Assembly: GCA_027475525.1 (NCBI GenBank)
Contig: JAMWFC010000055.1
Span: 434,001 to 498,000, forward strand
Reading direction: 5' to 3'
Length of the DNA stretch: 64,000 bases
Source: Macrolepiota albuminosa
Taxonomy: Eukaryota > Basidiomycota > Agaricomycetes > Agaricales > Agaricaceae
The position numbers and the translations under genes are program-made. Within the stretch, counting starts at the first letter, position 1, and the number at the start of each line of letters is the position of its first letter. This document shows positions 1-11,980 of the stretch, piece by piece. The notes under the pieces were generated by a model. That model made no database searches and had not been told where the DNA came from. It saw only the letters and a program-made list of their open reading frames with translations.

Positions 1-3000
1 TTGACGCAGGTCTACAACATCCCCTCCGATAGACTCTATGTCACTTATTTCGAGGGTGATGTAAAGAATGGTTTGGAACCAGATTTGGAAGTAAAGCAGT
101 TTTGGATTGCTCAAGGAGTTGCCGAGGACCATATAATTGCAGGGAACGCCAAAGACAATTTCTGGGGTACGTGGTGTCCATTACCATTCTTCCTGTTTAA
201 TCCTGACCTTTATTCCAGAAATGGGTCCCACTGGTCCCTGTGGTCCCTGCAGGTAAGTACCTTCGCGTCCTATAGTCGTGGACAAGATCCCATTGGTTTC
301 CTTCATTTTAGCGAAATTCACTACGATCGCATCGGCGGAAGAAACGCCGCACATCTCGTTAATCAGGATGATCCAGATGTGCTTGAAATCTGGAACAATG
401 TTTTTATACAGTTTAATCGTGAAAATGACGGGTCACTCAAATCCCTACCATCAAAACATGTCGATACCGGCATGGGTTTTGAGCGTCTTGTCTCTGCCCT
501 CCAGGACAAGCGCTCAAATTATGATACTGACGTTTTTACGCCTATTTTCGAAAGGATACAGCATCTAACGGGTGTTCGGCCTTACGAAGGACGGTTTGGA
601 GATGACGACGCAGATGGAATCGACACCGCTTATCGTGTCGTTGCCGACCATGTTCGCACCTTGACCTTTGCTTTGAGCGACGGTGGTGTGCCCAATAACA
701 TCGGTCGCGGCTATGTTTTGAGGAGAATCCTGAGAAGAGGTGCTCGATATGCCAGGAAGAAGCTTGGTGTCACTATCGGGTCGTTCTTCTCTGATCTCAT
801 GCCAGTCGTCGTGGAGACTATGGTGAGTATTTCGTTTGAACAGTGTGCACGGTAGGATTATCAAATTGCCAGGGCGACTCTTTCCCTGAGATAACCAAGA
901 AACTCCAAGATATAAAAGAACTTCTTGATGAAGAGGAAGAGTCCTTCTCTCGAACTCTTGACCGCGGAGAGAAACTTTTTGAACAGTTTGCCGCGACCGC
1001 CAAAGAGCAGAAAGTTAAAGAGCTTAACGGCAAGGATGTTTGGCGTCTCTACGACACCTTTGGCTTCCCCGTCGACTTAACAAGGCTAATGGCAGAAGAA
1101 TCAGGCCTTGAAGTCAACGAGGAAGAATTTGAAGCTGCGCAAGCTGCGTCGAAAGAAGCAAGCAAAGCTACAAAGAAGATCGGAGAAAACGAACTTGTCA
1201 AACTTGACGTGCACGACATCGCCGCCCTTGAATCGAATGAGTCTGTTCCAAAAACAGACGATTCTGCAAAGTTCAGTAAGTGTAGGGGTCATCTGAGCCA
1301 GTTATCGTGGACTCAAACTGTTTACCAGACCTTGGTAACATTACTGCTCATGTCAAAGCACTGTTCTACAACAAGGTTTTTATGTCATCCACCTCCAGTA
1401 TTCCTGAAGATGCCTCATTCGGTATCATTCTTGATCGGACAAGCTTTTACGCCGAATCTGGTGGGCAGGAATATGATACTGGAAATATTGTTGTCGATGG
1501 TATCGCGGACTTCGCCGTGACCAATGTCCAGGTTTATAACGGCTATGTACTTCATACGGGTAACTTAAAGTACGGAATTATTAAACTCGGAGACGAAGTG
1601 GTTGCATCCTATGACGAGGTAGGTTGCAGGTCACAAACATCCATATGAACATTTCCTGATATTTCTCCAGCTTCGGAGATGGCCCCTGAGGAACAATCAT
1701 ACTGCCACACATATACTTAACTTTGCTCTTCGTGAGATACTTGGGGACCACATCGATCAAAAAGGTTCCCTCGTTGCACCGACCAAATTGCGGTTTGATT
1801 TTTCGCACAAGGCACAAATATCCATTCCAGAACTGGCAAAGATTGAATTATTAAGCGTCGACTGGATTAAAAAGAACGTTCGCGTTTTTAGCAAGGAAAT
1901 CGACCTTCAAACTGCTCGTAGGATTCCGGGTCTGAGGGCCGTGTTTGGAGAAAGTTATCCAGATCCTGTGCGCGTGGTGACTCTGGAATATGATGCGGAA
2001 GATATCGCTAAAGACGTTGAGAACCCTAAGTGGCGTAGTACAAGTGTTGAGTTTTGCGGTGGCACGTATGCCTCTTCTATTCTGGATCTTCTGGTTTCAT
2101 AGCTTGACATAACTTGTGTATAGGCACGTTGTAAAGACAGGAGATATCAAGGACTTCGTGATTACCGAAGAATCCGGAATAGCGAAAGGCATTCGCAGAA
2201 TTGTCGCCGTCACTGGACATGAAGCACAAAACGTCGCCCGGACAGCTCGCGAGCTCAAAGAAAAACTCGACATGATAGAACAACTCGCAGGAAAGGAAAA
2301 GGACACTGCGTTGAAAGCCTTCGGTGTGGTGTGTTATGTTGTTCGGTCATCGATAAGGAACGTTGTTTAATCACGATCTGCAGGCGCTTGGACAATCAGA
2401 TATTTCAGTCATCAAGAAATCTGAACTCAAGGATCGGCTGGGCGCCGTCCGTAAGGCATTTGATAAACAGGTTAAAGAAAAGGAAACATTAGCCAACAAA
2501 GAGGTGATCAGAATTCCTGGCTTTCGTTCCGGTAGTATCTAACTATTCCACACCCAGGCCGTTGATTCTCTTCACACATACTTTAAAGATAATTCAGATG
2601 CCCTTGCTTATGTTGCCGTTATCAATGTGGACGGGAACTCCAAGGTAGTTCCATTGTGGCAGCTAGCTCCGCGCTGAGTTGAATGCTCTGAAATGCTCTG
2701 ATAGATATTACAAAGTGTGGTCGCACAAGGCAAGAAGCTCGGAAAGGCAGTCTACGTTCTTAGTGTGGATACAGAAGGCGGCAAGATAGCGCATGTGAAT
2801 TATGTCCCACCCGCGCTCAAAGAGAAGGGTCTCGATGCACGCACTTGGGCCAATCGTGTGACGGACATCATTGGCGGGAAGGTGAGGAATTATCACAGAT
2901 GTATGTCACTGGACCTCAATTCGTTGTTCATGTTTGTAGGCGGGCGGAAAAGAAGACAGTGCTCAAGGCGTGGGTATCGAGGTAAACAGGGTCCAAGATG

Positions 3001-3047
3001 CTCTTAAATCTGCTCAATCATACTTTACCAACTCATTATCATCCTGA
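1..3047 (+). CDS. ALA1: Alanyl-tRNA synthetase, cytosolic/mitochondrial type (5' end outside window)
   Basis: Attaches alanine to tRNA-Ala and edits mischarged tRNA. The window opens inside the class II catalytic domain. Visible landmarks in order: VTYFEGD, KDNFW then [31 protein letters not shown], the editing-domain zinc motif HTATHILN, the second editing motif SVEFCGGT followed by [16 protein letters not shown], and the C-terminal domain ending in SSS. Ten short introns fit the conserved protein: 167-218, 253-311, 823-872, 1276-1328, 1619-1670, 2066-2123, about 2329-2384, 2504-2557, 2645-2704 and 2881-2940. The stop is TGA at 3045-3047. The first codon here is TTG inside an exon, not a start. 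An AATAAA lies about 115 bp after the stop. Identity is secure from motif order; the N-terminal 150 or so residues are missing. Confidence 0.97.
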
Positions 3048-3630
3048 TTTTTTGCTTTTAAATCCATCCATTACCACCTCATTGACGTCCTAGGCCTGAT
3101 CATGACTGATCTTAAGTTTGATTCATTGAAGTATAATGTACATTATCTGAGATGATGACGTTAATAAAATCTGTGTTTTTTTTTCCCCGATATAACGCTA
3201 AAAGGCGTGGGTAAAGTAGTTAGGTACTCTATGCCGATTAGATCTAGTTTGGTGTGCATGTAGTATCTTTTTGTGATAAGTAGAGGCTTCCTCGTAGAGT
3301 TGTACTTATATGATCTAATGGCGGTAGAACTTAATACCGTGTCCATCAGCTAGAAACAATAGAGACAAACAAAGAATTCGGAAGATCCCGACAATAGGAG
3401 AAGTGGTATTATCGTTGCTCCAGCTGCCTCCATCCAGTTGAATTTTGGGCGTACGCAAGGTGAGAACCATTTCTACGACTACCAGATGCGTGTGTTCAAT
3501 GCTTTTGATATGCATACGAGTTGAATCGGGGGAAATGATGGAGATTTGGGCTGGATGGCGGAACCTGGTTATGGATGTCGAATAGGGCCAAATTCTGACA
3601 ATTTCGTGTCTAGACCAAAAAACTACCATC
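3048..3630. other. Intergenic, AlaRS 3' flank and RPS18 5' flank
   Basis: No coding sequence is supported. AATAAA at 3163-3168 is a plausible polyadenylation signal for the upstream gene. The right part must hold the RPS18 promoter, but no recognisable element stands out. Confidence 0.6.
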
Positions 3631-4262
3631 ATGTCTCTCGTCGTCCCCGAGGCCCATCAGCAATTCCAGGTTCGTATTTCTTCCTGATATATGGTCATCA
3701 ATTGACTGAGAATGGTCGATTCAGCACATTCTTCGTCTTCTCAACACCAATGTTGATGGCAAACGCAAAATTATGTATGCTCTGACCGAGATTAAGGGTG
3801 TTGGTCGCCGGTATTCCAACTTGGTCTGCAAAAAGGCCGATGTTGATCTCAATAAGCGGTATGTAGAGGTTGTATGTGGTCAAATGTTCTGCAACTGATA
3901 GGAAATAGCGCTGGTGAACTAAACTCTGACGAACTTGAGCGTATCGTCACTATTATCCAAAACCCAACGCAATTCAAGATTCCCACATGGTTTTTGAACA
4001 GACAGAAGGACATTGTCGATGGCAAAAACTCTCAGATTCTCTCGAACGGTGTTGACTCCAAGCTACGTGAAGATCTGGAGCGGTTAAAGAAGATTCGGGC
4101 TCATCGTGGACTCAGGCATTACTGGGGCTTGCGTGTCAGGGGTCAGCATACGAAGACAACTGGTGAGTAGGGATTACGCCTGTGGGACTTTGTTTACTGA
4201 TTGTGCTTTATTTACCAGGCCGTCGTGGCAAGACTGTCGGTGTGTCGAAAAAGCGCAATTAG
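3631..4262 (+). CDS. RPS18: 40S ribosomal protein S18 (uS13)
   Basis: Small-subunit ribosomal protein at the head of the 40S subunit, contacting the P-site tRNA and bridging to the 60S subunit. Four exons (3631-3669, 3725-3858, 3909-4162, 4219-4262) sum to 471 nt, giving 156 residues, the usual family length. The start ATG gives MSLVVPE, as in other eukaryotic S18 proteins. The helix-two-turn-helix signature IKGVGRRY, then [14 protein letters not shown] residues, [26 protein letters not shown] and the C-terminal [13 protein letters not shown] are all present. The exon 1/2 junction falls in the first helix ([12 protein letters not shown]). No defect is seen. Confidence 0.98.
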
Positions 4263-4413
4263 TGTGCGGGCTGTGTAGATTCTATACTATTTTCGCCATG
4301 TATCTGACATGTTTTGCCTGTGAGATTCGTACGTTTGCAATAAACACGAGATTGAGCGAGGATGTGCGAGAAATCACGTGAACAGCTGAGCTTGTATGAA
4401 TAAAAACTGAGTT

Positions 4414-5128
4414 ATGTCCATTAGTGACGTGTTCCTCAGTAGTGCAATGGCTTCATGGCTAGTCCCGGGCTCCATTTCGCATCCCTGGTTTAAGCTATCT
4501 ACTCCCAAAAGAAAACGCTCTGCAAAGGACGACAGTCCAACTTCGAGTCGCAGCAGGAGTCCCTCTCCGCCTCCGAAACGCGGCAAGCACACTGTCTTAG
4601 AGGCTGACTTTTCATCTCTTAGCCTCTCAGGCCGAGAGCCAGGTGGACAGACCTTTGTCTCTGAGTCTAATGTCCTTGACTATCCTCCTATGGAGGATGA
4701 TACCTTGGCTCCCATTGTAGACTCGCAGAGTATCATCGAGGAACCCGATATTTCTGATGTTAAAATGAAGACTTCATCATGGTATGAACTGGAACCCGAT
4801 CGTAAGTTTTATATATCGAGCATACCTTCTCCTAATCACTCAAGAAATTGAGGCAGGAATAGTTGTCACCTCATTAGAATCCTCGGATGAAGAAGAACTG
4901 GATGCAGATACAGCCAGCATAGTATCACCGGCGCTCTTGAGAAAAATTTCGAATCAAACAGGACGGGATCTGGGAAACCAGCTAATCACGTTGCCGGCGA
5001 ACACAAGCCAGGCATTGATACTATACAAGCCCTTACCACTGCCGGGCGTCGCTTGTGAGGAGCAAAAAAGAGATGAGAATAACCAAAATGTAATCGCGGA
5101 CGATGATGCTATGGACGTTGAAATGTAG
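4414..5128 (+). CDS. Hypothetical acidic, probably nuclear protein
   Basis: Not a family I recognise. Two exons, 4414-4801 and 4845-5128 (44-bp intron), give 223 residues from the first ATG, or 212 from the ATG at 4447. The second has G at -3 and +4 and starts MASWLVPG. A basic Ser/Arg/Pro tract (TPKRKRSAKDD, SRSRSPSPPPKRGK) near residues 30-60 could be a nuclear localisation signal. The rest is acidic and low in complexity, ending DDDAMDVEM, with short hydrophobic patches such as QALILYKPLPLPG. It lies tail to tail with the minus-strand HAP2 gene, about 95 bp away. The clean intron and preserved frame support a real gene; the function is unknown. Confidence 0.72.
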
Positions 5129-5222
5129 GTAGGGACAAACAAGCTGAGAAAAGAACTTAGTCTCAATCTAGTACATAAAAGAAAGCATAAGTGAAACGGG
5201 GGGGGAAAGTGGAGGTCTACAT

Positions 5223-6020
5223 CTAGCTACTGCCTGCAGCGCCAAAGTTGATGATTTCCTCAGTCCTCCGTTGAAGTTCAGTGGTATTGGTATTGGGATC
5301 CGGAGGGCTATATAGAAAGGTAGGGTGGTGATGCCTGGCATGGGCGTGAGGATGGGGGACATGATGCATGTGTGTAGATTGGTAGGAGGAATTGAGGGAG
5401 ATTGGGTTTGCTGGAGGAAGCTGGGAGTAGATATTATGGGAAGGCGAGAGGGGTTTGTCAGGCGGCGTGTGGGGATGTGAGGGCGGCTGAGAGGCTGGGA
5501 GACGATAAACTGCCATTGGGTCGGGATTGATAAAGGGATCATGATCGTGGAGTACTGGGGAGGGAATGTCCATGGAATGGTTGTCGACGGTGTTGTCTCC
5601 AGTGTCATCGTCATCCATATCATCGTCATGTTCTTCTGAAGGGTGAGAAGGGCAACTGGAAGGATCTGCGAGTTTCTGGGCAGCGATTTCGTCAGCTGTG
5701 AGAAAACGACCACCGGGCCCCCGGGGACGACGCATGGCGTGTTTGTGGCGAGATTCATGGAGATAAGGCTGGATAATTGGGTTAGAAAGCCACCTGGAGG
5801 GAAATAAAGAACACACCTTGCGCTGGCGCGAGAGACGGTGGACCTCCTCTAGGCGCGCGCGAGCGACGCGCCGTTTGAGAATGCGGAAATACTGTTTTGC
5901 ATTGACATAGAGAGGCTCGTCGTCGATGGGCTGATCGTCGTTGAGCTGGGGCTGTTCGGGCTGTGCAAAGAGGGCATGACGGTCAAAGCTGAGCTGGTAG
6001 GCAGGAGGAAAGAGCTCCAT
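5223..6020 (-). CDS. HAP2: CCAAT-binding transcription factor subunit HAP2 / NF-YA
   Basis: Sequence-specific subunit of the heterotrimeric NF-Y/HAP complex, which binds CCAAT boxes together with the HAP3/HAP5 histone-fold dimer. The conserved core begins [17 protein letters not shown] (subunit-association helix), continues through [15 protein letters not shown], and after an intron resumes [22 protein letters not shown] (DNA-binding part). The usual His after KQY is Phe here. The 48-bp intron at 5769-5816 has GT..AG ends, keeps phase and has no stop, so an ORF caller reads through it and inserts 16 false residues inside the DNA-binding domain. Spliced length is 249 residues. The tail is Asp-rich, then Pro/His-rich. 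The start is the ATG at 6018-6020; an upstream in-frame TTG is not a credible start. Confidence 0.95.
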   Translation of the reverse strand: MELFPPAYQLSFDRHALFAQPEQPQLNDDQPIDDEPLYVNAKQYFRILKRRVARARLEEVHRLSRQRKVCSLFPSRWLSNPIIQPYLHESRHKHAMRRPRGPGGRFLTADEIAAQKLADPSSCPSHPSEEHDDDMDDDDTGDNTVDNHSMDIPSPVLHDHDPFINPDPMAVYRLPASQPPSHPHTPPDKPLSPSHNIYSQLPPANPISLNSSYQSTHMHHVPHPHAHARHHHPTFLYSPPDPNTNTTELQRRTEEIINFGAAGSS

Positions 6021-6083
6021 CGTCGCCGCGACGTCCCTCGTCCTCAGCGATTGGTTCAACCAGTCACAGTCACGTCACGTCAA
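6021..6083. promoter_or_regulatory. 63-bp divergent intergenic region with inverted CCAAT box
   Basis: This is the only DNA between the HAP2 start codon (minus) and the THO1-like start codon (plus), so both 5' UTRs and core promoters must overlap it or the neighbouring coding exon. ATTGG at 6050-6054 is a perfect CCAAT box on the minus strand, 30 bp upstream of the HAP2 ATG. Because HAP2 encodes the CCAAT-binding subunit, autoregulation is an attractive inference, not a demonstrated fact. Two CGTCA motifs lie near 6070-6080. Confidence 0.55.
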
Positions 6084-6590
6084 ATGCACGACCACCTCCA
6101 GTCACTCAAGGTCGTCGACCTCAGGGCCATCCTCGCAAAGGCCAACGTCCGTGCCCCCGGCCGCAAGAATGAGATGATTGCAAAGATACAGGCTGACCCA
6201 GAGGCATACAAGATATATACTACTCTCTATCCGTCTGAGCAGCCAGCTCCAACACCCCAGCCACAACCGAAGCCCGTTCACGACGAGGCAGAGAAACGCC
6301 GTCTCCGGGCAGAGCGCTTCGGCATTCCTGTTGTCCCCACTGCCCTCAATGTGTGTCTCTCCCCCCTTCTACAATGTCCCCATCCTCACTCCTTCCAGGA
6401 CCCCAGCAAGCTTGCTGCAAGAGCCGCGCGTTTTGGCACTTCTTTGAAACGCCCTGCGGACAGTGCTGACGCGGAAGAGGAGGAGAAACGGCGAAGACGT
6501 GCAGAACGCTTCACCGCCAATGCCTCTGTAAGTCCTGAACGTCCCAGGTGAACTCAGCCTCTGAATCGCCAATCAGACTGCATAATGTAG
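6084..6590 (+). CDS. THO1: SAP-domain THO1/CIP29-like mRNA biogenesis protein
   Basis: Small nuclear protein expected to bind nucleic acid and work with the THO/TREX mRNA-export machinery. Residues about 4-38 form a SAP domain (LQSLKVVDLRAILAKANV, GRKNEMIAKI). The C-terminal half carries the Tho1/MOS11-type repeat of RAxRF motifs: RAERFGIP, RAARFG and RAERFT, spaced with Lys/Arg runs. Three exons, 6084-6350, 6399-6527 and 6558-6590, give 142 residues. The first intron (6351-6398) is 48 bp, in phase and stopless, so it too can be misread as coding. The ATG at 6084 starts MHDHLQSLK; the in-frame codons upstream overlap the HAP2 5' end and are not credible. Confidence 0.88.
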
Positions 6591-6678
6591 TACTTACATA
6601 ACTGTTTGTAATGAATCTGTTTGCCAAACAATGCTCAAAAATATCCAAGGGTACACCCTCAGATCCCTCCTCGCAGAC

Positions 6679-9600
6679 ATGCGCAAGCAGCTTGACCCCC
6701 GCATACCCATCCTTATCAACAACAATGTCAAGAAAAATCATCGTTCTTTTATAGTTATTGTGGGCGACAGGGCCAGGGACCAGGTGACTTCCATCTCTAC
6801 CGTGCTATCTTCTCTATTGTACCGACCCATGCAAGTAGATCGTCAATCTCCACTTTCTTCTTTCTCAAGCGCGCGTTTCTGCCCGTCCGTCAGTCCTGTG
6901 GTGCTACAAGAAGGAGCTGGGCTTCACTACGTGCGTAGCTCTTGCGCTCATCCCGCATTCAGCAATTTCATACCTTTCCTCTACTAAGTCATCGAAAGAA
7001 ACGAGAAGCGAAAATAAAGAGAGACGTTAAACGGGGCATTCGTGAACCAAATGAGCAGAATCCGTTTGAAATATTTGTCACGGTAACTGATATTCGATAT
7101 ACGTGCGTGGATCCACTTTTCATTTTCTCTCTGACTGATCACTACACCCAGGTACTACAAAGAATCACAAAAAATTCTTGGAAATACTTATGGCATGCTT
7201 GTTCTTCAAGATTTTGAAGCAATCACCCCCAATCTTCTGGCCAGGACCATCGAGACCGTCGAAGGAGGAGGTTTGGTCGTCCTCATGCTGAAAACGATGA
7301 CTTCGCTCAGGCAACTCTACACGATGACCATGGTGCGCATAATCACTCTCAACCCATCTAGTCCTAATCCGTAAGTAGGATGTTCACGCGCGGTATCGCA
7401 CCTCCTCCCACGACGCCGTTGTTGCTCGTTTTAACGAACGCTTCATTCTTTCACTTGGTTCCTGTGATGACTGTCTCGTGCTAGACGACGAACTAAACGT
7501 CTTACCATTGTCACGCGGCAAGGACATCACGCCGATTGAAGACGTCCCGGGAAAGAGCAAGGAAATTGAAACAGAGCTCAAAGAATTAAAGGCAACCCTA
7601 GAGGACACAAAACCAGCTGGTAACCTCGTTAGACTTGCAAAAACAATTGATCAAGCCCAAGCTGTCCTTACTTTCATTGACGCCATTGCTGAAAAGACGC
7701 TTTCATCTACTGTCACTCTCACTGCCGGGCGTGGAAGGGGCAAGAGCGCTGCTCTTGGTTTGGCAATTGCGGCGGCTTTGGCTCATGGCTATTCCAACAT
7801 CTTTGTGACTAGTCCCAGTCCGGAAAACTTGAAGACTCTGTTCGAGTTCATTTTCAAGGGCATGGATGCCCTGGGGTACGAGGAACATCTGGACTACGAC
7901 ATTGCTCAAAGCACAAATCCAGATTTTAACAAGGCAATCGTGAGGGTGAATGTCTTTAGGGACCATCGGCAAACAATACAGGTGTGTCCTGCGCCTTACA
8001 CCATGTTCCCATTCTCACCTCTATATAGTATATTCAACCAGAAGATGCCCATGTCCTTGGTCAGGCTGAGCTCGTCATCATTGATGAGGCAGCCGCCATT
8101 CCGTTACCACTCGTCAAAAACCTCATCGGACCATATCTCGTATTCCTTGCCTCTACCATTAACGGCTATGAGGGTACAGGTCGCTCTCTCTCTTTGAAAC
8201 TCATACAACAACTCCGCGAAAGTACCCGTCCCTCTCTCACGAAAGATCTCCAAGGTGCTCACTATGATGACGATACTGCCGCCGCCGCCTCTTCCTCGAA
8301 GAAGCTAGCTCATAAACCTGCGCCGAAGACGAGGTCCCTTCGTGAGGTCAGACTTGAGATACCTATCCGGTATTCTGCTGACGACAAAGTTGAAAAATGG
8401 CTCAATTCTCTTCTATGTCTTGACGCCGCCATCGTCCCCAAGGCACCGACGCAGGGATGTCCTCACCCAGACACGTGCGAGTTGTTTTACGTCTCTCGTG
8501 ACACACTCTTCAGTTATCATCCTGCGTCCGAATTGTTTCTTCAACGAATGATGGCTCTCTATGTTGCATCTCATTATAAAAACCAGCCAAATGACTTGCA
8601 GCTCCTTTCTGATGCGCCTGCTCACCATTTGTTTGTACTTTTACCCCCTCTCAAAGATGATGAAACCCATCTTCCAGTGCCCCTTGTGGTGCTGCAGGTC
8701 GCGTTAGAAGGAAACATCAGTAAGGAAGCGATCATGGAGGGTTTGGGACGCGGTTTAAGGGCGGGTGGTGATATGATTCCCTGGCTTGTGAGCCAGCAAT
8801 TCCAGGAGGGCAGGTTTGGAATGTTAAGCGGCGCTCGAGTTGTTCGCATAGCATGTCACCCAGATTATGCAAATGTAGGCGCAATCAACTGAAGACGTGC
8901 TTCCTTTGGTTGCTGACGAAGTTTTCGTTTCTGTAGATGGGCTATGGTTCCAGGGCTTTGCAGATACTGAATTCGTACTATAGCGCGGAGATGTTCAATC
9001 TCGATGAAGCGGTTGTGGAGGAGGAAGTCTATGCCAACGTCTCGAAAGTGGATCTTGTAAGCCGTCTTCCATCTGCTGTCACAATGGCTCGTCTGAATAT
9101 GACGTCCTCAGGGCACAGACCTTCTGAAAGACAATCCAAGTATTCGTGCCCCTTCCGCCATGCCCCCGCTCTTGCAACGCCTTTCGGAACGTAAACCAGA
9201 GGCACTTGATTATCTTGGTGTCTCATACGGCCTCACTCCACAACTTTTAAGATTTTGGAAACGTGCAGGATATGTACCTCTTTATATCCGGCAGACGACA
9301 AGCGAGTTGACGGGAGAGCATACATGTGTCATGGTGCGTGGGCTTAATAGTTCGTCAGAGGGCGAGTTGGAGTGGTTAGGAGAATTTGCTCAGGGTATGT
9401 GTCCCATATGCATACATCTTCTAGCTGAAACCATTTCCTTAGATTTTCGAAGACGTTTCCTCTCTCTATTATCCTACAAATTCCGCGATTTCGGCAGTGT
9501 GACCGCACTAAGTGTGCTGGAAGCTATCAACACCGGATTAAAGAAACATGACATGGAAAGAAATAAATGTATGTCAACAGGCACCTTTGCGTTTGACTGA

Positions 9601-10470
9601 TATTCTGAACACAGCCTTTCTTCCTCCTGATTAGATCTGGACGCGTCAGAGTTAAACGTTCTATTAACACCGTTTGACTTGAAACGCCTCGAATCTTACG
9701 CAAACAACATGGTTGATTATCATATTATTATCGACCTCCTACCCTTGCTTGCATCCCTTTATTTCCAAAAGCGACTTGGCGAAGGCATTCGGTTGAGTGC
9801 AGTACAAAGCTCGATCTTGCTTGCACTTGGATTGCAACGTAAGAACATAGAAGAAATTGAAGTAAGTCTTTCCAGAATTCTATGATCAATTGATTAACTA
9901 TATTATCTTTGTCGTCGTGATTAGAGTGAACTGCAGATTGCAGTGTCCCAAGGTCTTGCCCTTCTTGTTAAAATTGTTCGCAAGATCAGCAAATATTTGA
10001 TCGATGTCCAAAAGACGGTAATTGTTGGTGAACTGTCCGCCACTAACGTCGACCCTTTGGATGTCAAAACGCAAGACCTCTCAGAGTCGGCAACATTGAA
10101 ACCTTGTAAACTCAGTCTGGACGATGAATTAAACATGGCGGGCGACGAGGTAAATGCTGCCCTGCGGGAGAAGCAGCGTGAAATGATTGATGCCCTGGAG
10201 CTCGAAAAGTCGGTACAATCTGTGTTTCAACCTAATACTTAATTAGAGTTAAGCTAATAAATAAATCGTAGATTCGCAATTCAGGATGATGGTATCGATT
10301 GGGAAGACGCCGAGAAGCAGATATCACAAATTGGAAAGGCTGGCCGCAATACCGCATCAACTGTCAGCGTGAAAACTTTCCCTACTGCTGTGCAGGGACA
10401 GAAACGCAAGGCGGAGATAGTCGAGAAAAAGCCGACAAGACGTGGAGGTAAGAAGTTCAAGCGTCAGTAG
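6679..10470 (+). CDS. KRE33: RNA cytidine acetyltransferase KRE33/NAT10
   Basis: Nucleolar ATP-dependent enzyme that makes N4-acetylcytidine in 18S rRNA and, with an adaptor, in tRNA-Ser and tRNA-Leu; needed for 40S maturation. The start ATG gives MRKQLDPRIPILI followed by RSFIVIVGDRARDQ, the family N-terminus. Later marks: HRKKREAKIKRDVKRG, LLARTIETVEGGG, the helicase Walker A GRGRGKSAALG, Walker B IIDEAAAIPLP, the acetyl-CoA-binding GNAT motif RIACHPDYAN/MGYGSRAL (split by an intron), and the Lys/Arg-rich tail ending KKFKRQ. About eleven introns are needed (for example 6784-6838, 6931-6988, 7334-7377, 8876-8936), all GT..AG and about 45-65 bp. The last one uses the weaker donor GTCGGT. Stop TAG at 10468-10470. 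The gene looks intact. Confidence 0.96.
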
Positions 10471-11671
10471 TGATCGAGTAGGTTCAGGCGAAGATTACAT
10501 GAAATTGTCTGCCTGGCAACTCCATCCTGTTGGTGTCTATCAAATTCTAAGAGTAGTTGGATCAAAAGATCAGGAACAGAGAGTAAATAGTGCCTAACGA
10601 GTACTATCAGCAAGATTTTGAGCGAATCGACGATTAAAATACAACTACCTCACTTTTTCTAATTGTACTTCGCAAAAACGTTGGCAGTAGCTATATTTTT
10701 TCGTTCGTCAATAAAGATACCATCAGATTATATTATTACTCTTAGTAACTAAAGTTGCTTACTCTTTCTTTTTTTTATGTTATTCTTAGTACTAAGTATA
10801 TAGATGTATCGATGTATCCTATGCAAAGTCCAAATACAAAACTTCTCTAGTATCAATGCACACTTGACCTAGGTGCTTGTGGCCTAGCTACTAGCACTTA
10901 GCTGTGCTAAACATTATTTAGACCATTTTTAATTCACTTACATATATTTCTAGGATTTTGCCAGGACTCAATTTTATCACTAGTATGCTTAATGCATTTG
11001 TACCAAGTAACATCACCTTCGACAGTGCTTAGCTACTTTGGACAATATCACTAAAATCTTGCAAATATTTTTGTCATATTCTTTAATAGTTTTTGACTAA
11101 ATATAATATTGTCTAGATACACATGCAAATTTTCTCAATGAAGGCCAATATTACTTGACACTGTTTTGTTGAAATTAGTCCACACATAAATTTTGAGTAC
11201 TACTTCAAAATGATTAAAAATTCATCAATTTAATATTTGACAGTTTAATGTTTACATATCCATTATCACTACTGTCATGTGTCACAATGTGAAATTTGTA
11301 TTGGGTAACTTAATCCAGCCACCCTCCAACCCCAGAAAAAAACCATAGATAGATATCATATATACAAAGATGATTCTGTACTTAAACTATAGAAATTTGA
11401 GTCTGTTGAAGTATAGAAAATCTAAAAGTGTGAAATCAGAACACTGGTCACCCACCATGGTTCGGTGAAATAAATCAACAAAAATTATATAAAATTTGAG
11501 TATGCCAAACACTTTGACACATACATAGTGTCTCAAATATAATTTTCCAAGGGATGGAAAGAGGTAGAAAGTCGAAGAAAGTGGATATCTCTGTGTCCAA
11601 TACAAGAGAGTGTAACAATACAGGGGCTGTTGAAACTCCGCATACAGTAGAGTGCTTTCAACACAATAAAA
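10471..11671. other. AT-rich intergenic / decayed repeat DNA
   Basis: Downstream of KRE33 the base composition falls to strongly AT-rich, and no ORF with family resemblance is visible. It probably marks the edge between the host island and the transposon-filled block. Confidence 0.5.
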
Positions 11672-11980
11672 ATGGTTTGCTCAGCTATTTGTCATGATTC
11701 TGTCAGCCTGGCCACCAAGGAGCTCATACAGGAGGCTTGTAAAGACTTGAAAAATGAAGTTTTCAATTCTGTTAAACACACAGCTAAACATTACACACCT
11801 CCATATATAACTCTTTGGCATTGGTACAAAGGCAAGACTGAACACAAAGCTAAGGCACACAGAAAACAATTACTCCTCACTCCTGCACAAGAAAGAACTC
11901 TTGTTGATTGGAGGCTCATTGATGATGATCACATATTGTTTGGACTACCACTTTGCACCCGGCTTGCATTGCTTATATGA
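11672..11980 (+). pseudogene. N-terminal fragment of a pogo-like transposase
   Basis: A 102-residue ORF begins MVCSAICHD and contains SLATKELIQEACKDL followed by PYITLWHWYKGKT and LLLTPAQERTLVDW. That order matches the Psq-type helix-turn-helix plus the start of the CENP-B-type helix-turn-helix of pogo transposases. It stops before the DDE domain. It is probably a relic separate from the longer copy starting at 12720, because both contain the same N-terminal module. Confidence 0.5.

Noticed and set aside
6021..6059. N-terminal extension of HAP2 beginning at a TTG
   Set aside because: TTG is not a normal fungal start codon; the ATG at 6018-6020 is in frame and gives a normal N-terminus.
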